Assembly (NCBI GenBank): GCA_031213475.1
Contig: JARUPZ010000016.1
Coordinates: 9,936,270 to 10,000,269, forward strand
From: Nereocystis luetkeana
Lineage: Eukaryota; Sar; Phaeophyceae; Laminariales; Laminariaceae
Length of the DNA: 64,000 nucleotides
Reading direction: 5' to 3'
The notes under the pieces are model-generated. The model was not told the origin of the DNA, searched no databases, and was given only the letters and a program-made list of their open reading frames with translations. A program made the position numbers and the translations under genes. Below are positions 13,301 to 27,414 of the stretch, in pieces. The number at the start of each line of letters is the position of its first letter. The stretch's first letter is position 1.

Positions 13301-16300
13301 CTTTGTCGCCAGGGCTACCGTCGCCTCGGCGGTTTCATCTATCGGGTTTCCAAACGGAGGCGTGCCCGTCACACTGAAAGAAAATGTGAAATAAAGTGCA
13401 AGAGACGCGTCGAATTGTTTTTTATAATGTAGGCATAACTTATTAAACAACTATATGAGTAACACCAGATGTGAGATCGAGACTCCTCTTCGCAAGCTGT
13501 GCGTGATACTGTGATAAATAGACCGCGCGTCCTACGGGTTTTAAGTAACCTCCATCATGGAATAGATATCGAGGGAAGCAAAACGGGTATATACTCGAAG
13601 GAGTATGTACTCTCGGCAAACAAATGTGAAGACCCGTGCTATGGTAGGCAGGGGTGGCATTTTTGAGCGTTAAAGAAATCTCCATGACGGGGGAGCCTCA
13701 ACCATAGGCTCAACCATTGCATCAACCTTTACCACCGAGAAGTTTAATAAAGATCCACCCAATCATGGTTATATTTCGATCCGAAGAGCATACGTTCTCC
13801 GAAATCGTTCGCGGTATGATACCTAGTCCAGGGGATTGTGTGCCAGGCTTGCCTAATGTTTTTTATCGAATTTGGTGGCTGGGTATCAATCTCGCGTGGG
13901 AAACGCCTCGGAAAACATCGGTGCTATATGCATGCCACTACCATACATAGCATGCACGTGTCTGAAGTCACCTGACGGTGTTTTTCACATGTCCCGCGTC
14001 AATGTCTTCCTGCGTTAAGACGTACGTCGGGGTGCAGCTGAACTTAGCGTTCACCTCCCACGGATCGGGAATACCGCCTGCACAGTCTTCAAAACCTCCT
14101 GCGGCAACAAACGCGGTGGCGGTGCAGTGTCACTCTGGTAAAAATCGGTCGACCTCAAGCACCGCCCCGACTGACACATCCACAAAGCTACCATACAACA
14201 CCAAACACAACATTTAATTTGAATGGTACTACAAAGTCCAAGAGCATGTTTTGCACATTCGGGGGAGAGGGTACACCATATTTCACGCTGGCCGGAAAAA
14301 AAGTGCACGTTCAATGCTGAATTCAGAGTACCAAGAGGTGTTTTATTGACGTCCATAGTTGTTTTGTTTAGGGGACGATTTACCAGGTGAGCAGAAAAAC
14401 AACAGGATAGCAAATAATATGACAGGTGAAAATATGTTTCCCGCCTCTTCTTGCTTTCCCGCGATTTTTTCGTGAAACGAAAACGGTGCAAGTCGGCTGC
14501 TGGGTTCACTGACTGCCAACACGAGCTGCGGTATACCTTCTGAGCGGTCAAACAGAGTGTCTGCGATGCCTGTTTCGGTCAAGTCGACGTTCCCGATGTT
14601 GGCGGCAAAGATGTCGTACTTTACTGTCTCTCCCGCTGCCGCGCGCTTGTGATTTTTGTCGGCTGGATTGTATACCGCCTTCTTGGTGACTTCGACTTTA
14701 GCTTTCTGGCGAGTCGAACGAGGTGGTGTCCGGCGAAAATAGCGCATGAGATAAAAATAAACAGGTCGCTGACGTTGTGTACTATCAACTATTACGGGGG
14801 ACCATATTAAATAGGGCCTACGGTACTCACAGAAACCTATATATTTGCCTATTTTTACTACCAATATTTGGTACTATTTACTATGGTCCCCCTTTGTACA
14901 TGCCTGTGGAGGTCCAGGAGCGAACGCTGCACGTGTTCGAGTCGTGTATACCACCCAGTACCACGCGCAGAAAGAGAATTTGTCGGGCGAGCAGCACCGC
15001 CCTAACAAGGGGCGCAATATGAACGAACGAGGATAAAAACTGTAGTGCGTGTCTGTCCTGCCGTTGCTACGCTCTCACCTGTATGAGGGCGACAGCTTCG
15101 TGGTAACTGTCAGACACCAGCGCGTCAATGTCGCCGGAGCTTCCCTGGTGAAACGCTTCCACGACGGGACTGGTCTTCTTCACCCCTGCGTTTATCTAGG
15201 ACGATTAATTAGGAAAGCATAGACGGAGGAGAGCCTCGCTCAACGGTCCCTTCGACCACCACCGCACAAACGAAATTACCCGCAGCTTTCAAACGCAGTT
15301 GTCTCCCGAAATATGTTGGTGCCTTTCTAGGCATAGTGAGGTTAAATCCGCGTTCGAGGCGGTTTGCGTTCGCCACCCTCCAGGCTGCCTCGAAAGGACA
15401 TGTCGGCTTTTGGTGTTGTCACTCTCTTGCGTGTCCCAATGCCTTGCACAGATCGAGACAGATCATCTACGGGCCATTCCCACTCAATGATCCAGGTATT
15501 TCAAGGCAGATCTAGTCCCGACCTTGTATGATCTGTATGATCCGTATGATCTAGCTCATGGTGTCGGGTGGGACATCTGCATGATTTATCTAGCACGTGT
15601 TTCCTGGGTTGGATCTGCCCTACAAGGCAGATCCTGCAAAACCCCTCACAAAGGAAGGTGAGGAACTACTGTAGCTGATCTGCATCCCGATTCATTCTAC
15701 AGCAGTAGGCGTGCAATACATCTGGTCTTCAACAGTTCAACTCAGGCAGTCTGTAGTACGCAGCGAATGGCAAACCTACCGAGTAGGTTTAGCCATCTGG
15801 GGGAAGGGATCTTTCGCAAACGCGGCGCAGCCGCGTTTATGGCGAGTTTTGGCCCGTTTTGGCTGCGGTTTGGGGTCAGGGCTAGGGTTAGGGTTAGGGT
15901 TTGGGTTTGGGTCAGGGGTTGGGTAGGGTCTTCGCACGTACCTTCATCCCAACAGGAACCAAAACACCTTCCAGCCTACCAGCCTAAAGATCCTTTCTTC
16001 CAGATTGTTAAAGGTCCTCAACCTGCCAGCATGGCGTGGTTATACCTACTGTAGTAACATGAGTTGGTGATTTGCACGGCCGCCTGAACGTGATTCGTCA
16101 AAAAGAAATCATGGCCGTCAAAAGGCGAGTTGCTGATCTCCATGGCCGCCCAAAAAGCGAGTGGCTGTTTTCCGTGGCCGCTTGGAATGTTGAGGCGCCC
16201 CTTGTTAAGGGTGAACCCGAAGGCTGTTTGTATGGGAAATCTGAAGCCGGCGTTCCGCGCGGTGTGCCCCGAATTCCGAAACGCTTGTGATGTACTGCTT

Positions 16301-19300
16301 TCTTCCAGCGCACACAGGTGACTCCAATCACATGCACTGTATCACACCCCGAACGTATCATCTACAGACCGTCTACAGATCATCTACAGATGGGTCATGA
16401 TCTAGATTTTCAAAGCAGATCAATTCCCGATCTTATGTGATCTGGCTCATGTTGCCGGGTAGGACCCGTACATTCGGCACGGTCTGGCACATGTTTCCTG
16501 GGTTTGGAACTGTACTATGCAGATTCCGCATTACCTCTCACAACGGGAGATGAAGAACCATTGGTAGGTGATCTGTCTGTAGACAGATATATCATGATCT
16601 GTCCATGGGATACACTCTTTGGATTTTCCAATCGAAGGGCTTGCGAGCTTGCCTGCAAATTGCATGCGATTGCATGTAATTGCGTTCAAGTTCCATGCAT
16701 GCAAATGCGTCGTATGCAAGTGTATAAATGCAAACACATGCAAGTACTTGTCAGCTAGTAGGTATTGACAAGCAACTGCCATGCAAGCTACTCAGGCAAG
16801 CGCACGCAAAAATGCCCTCATGATAGCATAAACCTGAGTATTTATCATCACATCCATATAGAAATGTCCTTCAGAGAACAACGACCTACGAGTATGTCCT
16901 AGCACTATTACGAAGTAGATCATTTGAAAAACGCAGTGACCTGTAGAGTCTCTCCAAACACACAGCGGCCTACGAAAGTCTGTCCAAACGCGTACTTCCA
17001 CGGTGAGCTAGAGTCTTTTCAAGTACAGCAACCAAGCATGCCTTTGGGATTAGGGTTACATTAGGGGAGGGGTTCGGGGAAGCGTTATGGTCGGAGGGGT
17101 GGCCACCGTGCGCCAGCTGCACCAAGATTAAGCACCTCCAAACAGTCTGTACAGATATCCACCCTCACGAGTCCCTAGCAACAGCGAGATCTTCCCTATC
17201 TTGTTATAAATAAGCGAGATGAACCCAAGAAGGGAAACCGTGAGCTTATGGTTGGACACGGAGGGGCTCGATTCGACCGCGTCGACGATACCCTCCTGGG
17301 GGCACTAACTAACTGTGCAAGCTGTGCCCCACGAACAAACATGCCTTCCTAGATAGAGCGGCCACATGTCGCAATCGACGTTCTACCTCGAGCAAAAACA
17401 CGTGAGATTATGGTGATTTGACCCGGATGAGCTCGGTTCAACCGAGCAAACAGTGTCCGCCTGGGTAGGGGCATTGTGGGGGTGATTAGGTAACGAGTGA
17501 CGACCCCCCCCCCCCAACAACCCCGAACAAGATTACACGCTTAACCCTCCTTCTGGTACTTCAAACATTGCCCTACACTACTAGTAATTCCAAGTGGTCT
17601 GCGCCGAAAAGCGTGGGCATAGATAGGTCCAAAGACTGCACTCCCGCTGGGGAGCCTCCAAACTTCGAATTTAGAGTAACATTTCAGTTTGTGTCCAGTA
17701 AGTGCATCAGCAAATAGAACGAACTCCTTTGGGAGCTATAAAAATAACCCAAAATAAGGAAGAAAGACGTGCAACTGTTATTGATATTATTGGTATCGTA
17801 ATCATTATCATTACTACTATCGTCATCGTGAGTATAAAACAAACTACCATGATTCTTGGCATCTGACCGTTGGTCACTCACTCGTACTGCTACCACGCCG
17901 AAGCGACGTGCACCGCTCCTTGCATTGCAGATCAAATCAGACGCACCCACCCCTTCTCCCCTATACGTACTTATACCCTACAGCAATCTGAGCTACTTTG
18001 TGTGGCCGGTGCTGTGATTTGTTTTGTATTTGATCACCCTTTTTCCTCGATACTACCGCCCAGTTCATCAAGTCCCAGGAGGGTCAACGTTGTCATGCGC
18101 TGCAACCGGCATATTTCCCCCAAGAAAACAAGTTAACATAAGGCGGACAGGTCACGCTTTACTGTACGAGTAGAAGGTTGAAACAGTAATCCACTGTTAT
18201 AAATTGTTGCGCAGGGTCTGTGTATCTACCTACTGTAGTATCAATAGTACAGATCCAACTCGGGAAACGCGTGTATAGATCATGCAGATTAAACGGCTTC
18301 CACCCGGCAAACTGAGCTACTATTAGATAACATACTGTGGATCAGGAACCCACATTACCTGGAGGATCTAGACGAGGATCTATCTGTAGATGATATGTAT
18401 GCAGATGATATAACTGTGGGTGATATATCTGTAGATGATATATCTGTAGATAATATATCTGTCTTACGTGTGAAAACGTTGCACTCCTACTGGATCATAC
18501 CTCTTCTTGGGTAACCACGTCTGTTCCCGTGCAAACCAGCTGCTCCCCTGGAGGAAGACCGTTGTCGGGCTTTCGGGCGAGCCCAGCCACCGCACCAGCG
18601 ATGGAACCTTCAAAGGTTTCCCCGTCCGCATCCTCACACGTTATGACCGTTCCGTGTGCTAGGAGAACGCCGTCGCGAAGCTCGATGTCGTAGAGGTTCA
18701 GGACGCCGCTGTTGGTCAACTCGTACTTGTAGGACACGGTATCGGCGGTTGAAGCTGGTGCTCCCCCTCCTGTGTTTTCGGCCTTGTACTCGGGCGTGAC
18801 CTCCAGTCGGATTCGACCATCCTGGATCCGTTGCGCGCGACAACTAGGTTGTGTTTTCTTCCAAGAAACGTATCCGAGTTTGTCGCATTGGTACTGACGA
18901 AGAGCGTCCGGCATTCATTCGTCAAAATAGTCATCCTCGGGGATAAAAATTGGATGAATTGTTTCGATTTATTTTTGACAGTGTAGGATTAACACCTCAA
19001 TTTTATGAGGCTTTATTCACACCTGATCAGCTCCAACAGCCAATTTTCGAGAATTCGTGTGAACCAAGCCCGATTCCTGGGCCAAGTGTAAAACAAAAAA
19101 ACTAGAAGAATTAGGCAGTTTGAGAGCTGAAGCTACGCTAGAATTAAGTGAAATATTTGGTTCATACTGTATTGAAGATAAGCCCGACCGTGGCACGGAT
19201 CAGTACGAACCTCGTACATACCAGGTACCCCTTGTATGGATGTCTTTTATTTCTTATATTTCTTTTTATATTTCCATTTATCATCTTCGCCATTATTTTC

Positions 19301-22300
19301 TCTCTCCTTTCTACCATATATTTCGGGGGACCATAGTAAACAGGACCTACGGTAAACACAAAAACCTATACATTTCCCTATTTTTACTAACAATATTTGG
19401 TCCTATATACTATGGTCCCCCGTAATAGTCGTAACTCAGATCAACCATCCGGGCACGTATATGGCAGGCTTTCCTTTCCCCCACTACACCACTACGGTTC
19501 GCGCCTTTCTTTTGATCACGAGAAAACTTCGACCATGTCTTCCCTCCTCGACTCGTGTCGAAGTGACAGCTGTTACCCTCTCTGACACGAAGCCGTATAC
19601 AAGTAGGAGGTAATTGATATGTGTTCAAAGTGGCTATGTACCTGTGGTACCTGGTAGACTATGTGCTCGACTCGCCGTGTCATGAGTTGAAAAGCGTTAG
19701 GATCACCGAACCAAATCAAACAGCATTCATCGTCAACAGCGTCTAAATTTTTGCGTGGGGGCGTCACGGCCTGAACTAGTAGGGAAAAAGAAGACACGCT
19801 GCATGCATTCTTGGTGGTGACTGCAAGTGCGATGCCCAACGGTGTGCTGTTGCTCGCCTGGTAGAGTGGCACAGTCCTCGGCACGGACATCCCCACGTGG
19901 TAGCCTTCCTCGTCCATCGCCTCCACTGTTACCAGGCTCTCTCGCCGGAGGTTCTCGACATCGTCGGACGTCAGCGTGTAGGTTCCAGTGCACACAAGCG
20001 TATCACCCACCTCAAGAGGTTTCGTGAATATCACGGATCCTATACCAAGAGGCTCGGTATCAATGCTGGGGCACTCGATGATCGATGCCCCCGCCTCTGC
20101 CACAAGGCGCACGTGATTGTACCGCAGTATCAGCAATCTTCCAGATATATATGGAAGCGTCGCATCCAGGATATCAGTCCTCAGATATTGAGGCTATCTG
20201 GATGATGCACGTTCGTTGGATGCTGTATGGGGCACACCTGGGGTACACAGTGATGCCTAGTAGTAGGGCATCACTCCCGTGGTGTACCCCCCATGGAGCA
20301 TCCAATGAAAGCACAGCAATGGGCGATGTTCTCTAGTCGCAGCCTAAGGGGCCCAAGAATGGGTGCGATAGCAACATAATACTAGCATTGCATGCACAAA
20401 GAAAAACGGCCTGTCAACACGTGGCGGTGTTGATGTCATTGACCGCGTTTATTCCTGAAGTCACAACGTGTGCTGATCAAAGTGCTGATCGAAGTTTCTT
20501 GGCATGACATAGCTCTGATGCGGGATATATTTCGCCATCGTGTATACCTGGCATCACCGACGACTCCTTGAGGGAAATATCGTAGAGGGTTGCATAGCCG
20601 TCATTGGAGACCGTGAACCGGTACCTGTGGCGGTCCAGCGTGACGGCATGCAGCAGTATCAGGCTTTTCTGAGTGCAATAACCATAGTTTGACCCTCTTG
20701 GAACCTCAGAGGGGAAAGCTACTGTAACAGTAAACACGACGGTTGCAACACAACCATTGTGGCCACTGCGGTCATTGAGGGATGATACAATGGTTGGTGT
20801 CCGAGCTACGATGGTTGAATGCAATGGGCCGTACGGCACGGGCGCAGCGTGATCCTATCATGCCCGCATGACATACCGGTGGAAGCTCACTCTGCTCGTA
20901 CGTACATAGGCAGCGGTTGACAACAACGCCGGAGCTATCTCTATGTCGATCACTACCTCGGGGTTCCAAAGAGGTCAACAAAGGATGCTGATGTGGTCGC
21001 AAAATGAAAAAAAAAAAAAAAAATTGACCTAGTTGGATTTCGGCGGCTACGAATTTAGTAACTGGGTGACAAAGTTGAACCACCAACTTTCGTTTCAAGT
21101 CTGGGAGCAAAAACAAAACAGTATACAGTTCGAGTCACAAACGCAACAGGCACAAAAAAAAAAACGCACCCCTTACCCAGCAAAACAACGCACACAACCA
21201 ACTCCAATACCTAGCCCCTTACCCAGCAAAACAACGCACACAACCAACTCCAATACCTAGCTGACTACTAGGTCTTCGGTGACTTATAGTCAGAGTCAGC
21301 CAATTCATAGCCCTACCAAAAAAGTCCCAACGTTTTCACCGCTAAAGCATCCACTCACGTAATGGGGTCTCCTGGACTGACCTTCCCACCGGCCGGTATT
21401 GATTCATCTTCGAAGAAAACACCTTGGAGGGAGACAAACATGGGCAAGCAATACTGGTGATGCTATCTCGGAGAAGAACACCTTCAGTCTACTCAGGTTT
21501 GTAGTAATTCTCTGTATTACCCCCCCCCCCCCCCCCCCGGTGAAAATCCGACGTGGTCCGTCACGGTATTGTGGGGTGCGATGGTTTGTGATCATACTCG
21601 TACGCCCATGCATCATTATGACCACACACACCGTATGCTCAGAAGGGTTATGAAGTCGGTGAAAACGTACAGTTAATTTAATTCCATAGGAGACAGACTC
21701 CTTCACCTTTCTACCGACGGAATGGTACGAGCGTTCTACCGACCGTCGTATGAGTTATAGCGCCGACTGCAGTAGTACATTTTTTTCGCGGGTATGAAGT
21801 AAGCCCCGTGACATTCTCCTGTCGTGTCGATTCCAGACAAAGAGAGCGGCGAGAAAGCGTCTATATGTGTGCCCTCAAAATCGGGGGCATTTGGGTGTGT
21901 GATTCTACGCAAACCAAACACGGGTACAAAACATATCTATGTTTGAAATAATTATAGATTTGCCGAGGCTCCGTTTGTGTGGAGAGAGAGGGCAGAGGTG
22001 GCACCAAAGTGTCTGTGGGTGCCATGCGAAGCGCGCAAAACTCAAACGCGGGTACGGTAGTACCTCTCCCTCTCTTCGTGGCGTACGGAGCGCGCAAAAA
22101 CCAAATGCGGGTACAAACTGTCTCTCTTTCTCATGGCATGCGGGGCGCGCTAAAATCAAATGCGGGTATAGAGTATCTCTCTCTTTCTTCCTAAGATGCG
22201 AAGTACGCAAAACCCTAGTGCGGGTACAACTTATCTCCCTCTCGTCGTGGCAGGCGAAGCGCGCAAACTTTCAATGTTGGTGGCCAGGAAATCTCGGTTC

Positions 22301-25300
22301 TGATGGCATGCGAGGCGTGCCACGGAATAGTGGTAGCAACCTCAAGCGCCTGAGGCCCTTCGCGTGGGGATCTATCTGTGCCGTCGTCTAGAACAAGAGT
22401 GAGTGCATGCTAACTCAAGTCACCAAGTCAGTGATTTCTTTGGCACAGGTCGGCGAGGGAAGACACTGTGGACGCTTTTTTCACGCAAGAAGCATGCTAA
22501 GGCACGAACGTCAGCGGCGAGGATGGAAGAAGGAGAGCCTGATACTGTATGACGGCGGACCATAGTAAATAGGACCAAATATTGTCACTGAAAATAGATA
22601 AGTGTATAGATTTTTGTGTGTACTGTAGGTCCTATATACTATGCCCCCCCGGAATAGTAGGAGGGGGAGAGAAAATAAGGGCGGGTGCAGTACATGAGAA
22701 CAGGGAGGAAAAAGTAATAGCACTCAACGAACACCCTGGTATACATCACCCTTTGAGCAACACTTGTTGTAAGCGAAACCCGATATATATTGCCATTCTG
22801 GCTGAATATCGAACGAACGTGTTTGTACACTGTGCAACGATATCGAGGAAATATTCTTCAGCCGGAACCGTTTGCGGTCAAAACGTGCAAACCCCGACTT
22901 TAGCGTCAAGCCAAGCATCCCGTCCTCACCAAGTCCGATCGACGGAGGCTTCTTCAGCAGGGTAGTTGTGGACTCCAGTGTCGACACCTCGCCCGACAGC
23001 GGGTCGCGGGCTTTGACCCTGTCAATTTCAATTGATAACGTTAACCGGAGCATACCCGGGGGGGGGGGGGGGGGGGGGTACTCGCATGTCATGGGTGCAG
23101 CCTTCCACACCACGGACATGGCATGATCTATCTGTCTATCTACAAACGGATCATCTAGTTCCTCACACCTCGCCCCACAGCTGGTCGCGAGCTTTGACCC
23201 TGTCAATCTCAATTGATGAATTTCACGTGAGCATACACGGGGGGACGGTACTGGCATTCATGGCTGCAGCCTTCCACACCCCGAACAGACAGATCATAAC
23301 TTATCTATCTATCTATCTATCTACAGCAGATGATTTAGTTCCTCACCTTCCGTTGTGAGAGGTTGAGTAGGATCTGCTTAGTACAAGATCTAACCCAGGC
23401 AGGCATGTCCTACAGTAGATCATGCGGATTATAAGGGTCCCACCCGGCAACACGCAGATCATACAGATCAGGAATGTGTCTGCCCTGGACGATCTAGATC
23501 ATGAACTGTGGGAAGGATCCGTACATGATTTGTCTGAGGTGTATAACCGTCTGCCAATCGGACATGTCTTACAAACGTACTCATAGCAGGTAGATATAGC
23601 ACGTGCAGTGGAGCGTGCTATTCCGATGTCTCCCTCCGGGGGTCAATCTAACTGAACGAACTCGTGGAAGACTTGTGACGCAGATCAGGTATAGGCGTGC
23701 CGGTGGCCCTCCCTAAGTCCATGCTTGCCAAAAACAAACCATGCGCACGGCCACGGTAAGGCATCGGGGCGGCAGACGCCCGACATCCTCTCAAGTGCCG
23801 CAAGGACGCGTTACTCCAATCAATGCTGGCTCCCATTTGAAATTCAGATTGAAAGAATTGTGGTGCCTTTGTTCCCTTGGTTACGCCAAGCAGGGCTACA
23901 CACACTGGCAGCCCTCCCTAAGCTGGAGCTTTACTCAAAATAAGCAAAGCGAAAGACTATAGGTTTCGAACCGCAGAATGTGCACTACCCCCCATAGTGA
24001 CCAAGAGAGTGCGTTCGTGCGTCTCCGGGCGAGGTTTGCCCAATACTTTAATCGCTAACAGATGTCGTACTTCAAGTTGGCCATAGAACTCACCGTGCTC
24101 CTCGGATGTGCGTGATGCTGCACACATCAGACAGAATACATGTCGTGACCTCATGATATACTGTAGATATTTCAGAACAGAGGCACCCCGTGCCTGATGC
24201 CAGGTGTGGATGATCTAGTGCAGGTCACGCTGCCGGGTCAGAGCCGTACAACCTGCATGATCTACGTTGTACAGGCCTCCTGGGTTAGATCTGTACTGAA
24301 CTTATCCTGCAAAACATCCCGCGACGGCAGGCGAACATGCACTGTAGATCATCTGTAGATCGAGATCTGTGTGTGGGGGGTGTGTGTGTAACGCCATCGA
24401 CGGTTTCCGCGTTCCGCCAAGCCCCCGAAGCATACCAGCACAGCAATAACTGAACCTACAGTACGAGACACCAATCTATGCTGTAGTAAGGAACAGGAAA
24501 GCTGGTCCAGTCTGGGTTTCTTACTTGGGAAGGCGTGTTCTACACAAACTTTAGGAGAAGAAGTCCAGAATCCCTTACGTTCTTGCTAATCCCGGCCTAA
24601 CAGTTATTTTTAGTGATAGGCCTTCTTAGCACTAATAGAACTACTATTACGGGGGACCATAGTAAACAGGACCTACGGTACGCACAAAAACCTACATATT
24701 TTCCTATTTTTATTAACAATATTTGGTTCTATTTACCATGATTTTTTACTATGGCCCTCCGTAATAGTATCAATCAATTTCATTAAATTTGTCCGTGTTG
24801 TACAGCATAGCAGCACCACGCCTGCAGTGCGTATAGATCGGGGGCACGGTGGGTAAACACGCTGGCCGGTGCCGGTTAGTGTTCAAGTGAGCACGGAACT
24901 CTGAGGGTGAAGACGGGGACTCTCGCAAGTATCGCACCAGGCGAACAAAAATATCAGCACTCACGTGGCAGAACTGTCAATCCGTCCTTTCATGATGTCG
25001 GGCAGCGATATTGTCCGGGTTCCAGAGCACGTAAAACTCTGGCCGACATCGAGTCTGTCATGTTTTCGGCAATCGTGTGCCATGTGCGCGCTGGAAACCG
25101 TGGCATCCAGCAGATCGATGTTGCCATTGTTGGTAACCTGCGTGTACAAAGGGCGGCGCGACAGAAGGGTGTACGCGTATTGGCAGCTGCAAACTGGGCC
25201 TGACTGGATCACAGTCACTGCCAAGTCGTGCCTTGCGTAGACAAGCTGAGCGCCTTTTGTAACATCCATGGCTCTTCACGGGTCATGCGCCGACGCACGG

Positions 25301-27383
25301 GTCGGGTCAAGACTTTTTTTTAAGTATCACGGGTCGGGTAGGGTTGGGTCAGGAGGCTTTCGACCTTTCACGGATCGGGTCGAGCTGGGTCGGGTCCCCT
25401 TGACCCGATCCGACCCGACCTGACCCGCGAGGCTTGACCCGACCAAGTGAACAACGCTGAAAACAATTGGTCTTGTCGCCCCACCTTTATCCTTCACGAG
25501 GCCATCAACCCCGTAGCACGCTCCATTGCAGTCTGGTTTTTAAGTGAGCAGAATTGTTCGGCTGCATGTTTCTAGTGGTAGATTAAATTCCTCGTGTGGC
25601 AAGCTAAACAACGTTGCACCATCGCTATAAAGCGTTGCTCAACCTGAAAAACACTCAAGGCACATCGTGTGCCTCGGAGGTGGAAAGTTAATCATCTCTT
25701 GAATCAGCATGAGCTATTACGGGGGAACATAGTTAACAGGACCTATTGTGTACATAAAAACCTATATGTTAACCCATTTTTACTAACAATATTTGGTCCT
25801 GTTAACTATGTCCCCCCGTAATAACTCAGTTTTGTTGCTGACCAATATCTGACTGTCGGGACTGTCCTCCTCAAGTGCGGAACTACCCAATATGACTGAA
25901 ACACCATTATTATTAGCAACGCTGCTAATAATAATGGTGTTTCAGTCATATTGGGTAGTTCCGCACTTGAGGAGGACAGTCCCGACAGTCAGATATTGGT
26001 CAGCAACAAAACTGAGTTATTACGGGGGGACATAGTTAACAGGACCAAATATTGTTAGTAAAAATGGGTTAACATATAGGTTTTTATGTACACAATAGGT
26101 CCTGTTAACTATGTTCCCCCGTAATAGCTCATGCTGATTCAAGAGATGATTAACTTTCCACCTCCGAGGCACACGATGTGCCGACGGTGAGGCAAAGTGC
26201 GCCAGGTCGGTCTCTCAAGTCTGCACCGTGCTAAGTGTATATACCTGGATACGCTACTGCAAAGAGGTCAATGTGAACAGCATACCATGTGGACCTCTGG
26301 CGGCCGTGCGAGACTTACTGTGTTCACGGGCTTTCACTCGAGCTCTGAGGTGCCAAACCAATGGGAAGGGCTCTATGCGGGGTGAAACGGCAACATGAAA
26401 ACAGTTTGACATGTGGAAAAACACAATGCGCAATGTATACCACCTGGGCCTATCGAAGGTATCGCTCTGATTGTATTGCAGCACGAACATGGGATCAACG
26501 ACACGAGGATAGTTCCTTACCGCCCCTAACGAACCCCGCCGATCAGAAATGTTTTGGACAAAACATGCTGCTCTTTTCGCGCTTGGTGCGAGCACGCAAT
26601 GCCTGCCCGGTCGACGAAAACCCGACGTGCTCCGTCTCGGCATTTTGTAGGGATGCGAGGGTCTATGGTCATACGACCTCGCCCATGCACGCCAACGAGT
26701 ACACCTCTTCTCCCCTTCCCTCCGCTATCGCAGCACGCGCCCTTCCCAACATCGTGCTTTTTCTACCAGAATGTTCGCTCTATCCCTAGTAGGCCATGGG
26801 GCTGCCGTTTCTTGTTTCTTCTAGAAGCCTTCGGTGGGGTACAGAGCTCCTGTACTGCAATCAAGTGAATAAATAACCTCACAAAATATGGGGTGGACCC
26901 CTACACCGTGCATAGCATGCATCGTTCGCTACACAGCGAGATCAGTGGATGAAGCTAACCTTGATGCTGCTGACCACGATATCTGCACTGTCGGCGAACC
27001 CAACGGTGCCGTCGACCATGTCGTCCTTCCAGTGGGCCTTCAATTCTGTCGAGAAAAAACACGGAAAAACAGAGAGCACAACATCGACAAGAACGACTGT
27101 TACAATTCTTTGATATTTTTTCAACTGTATTAGTGTATGATGAAACACGTCAGTTGTTGTGAGATCGAGGGTTTCGTCGAAACGCTTCTTTGTAAGCTCC
27201 GTGGGATATTTCCACATAGCGGACACAGCACGAAAGGAACAGAGCGCAACAACAACGACGGCACGTCCACGAAAAAACGATCGACACACACTGTTATGTT
27301 AGCGACGCTTGGCGTCAAAGTCCACACGGTCAGACTACTTGGAATTTGTCAGGGATAACGCTGGCAGCGGCGGTCTTTGTTGC

Positions 27384-27414
<31 letters not shown>

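Larger units (their letters stand above)
25659..26182. repeat. 524-bp near-perfect palindrome containing two mirror-image MITEs
   Basis: Left arm 25659-25920 and right arm 25921-26182 are reverse complements; the only mismatch I noticed is 25919/25922 next to the centre (TTAGCAAC|GCTGCTAA). Each arm carries outer unique sequence (GGCACATCGTGTGCCTCGG), a full MITE, then about 97 bp of inner sequence (CTCAGTTTTGTTGCTGACC). It lies inside intron 23. There is essentially no spacer at the centre. Confidence 0.93.

Noticed and set aside
15871-15935. Telomere remnant suggesting chromosome fusion
   Set aside because: Only about three exact TTAGGG steps among variant G/T repeats; too weak.
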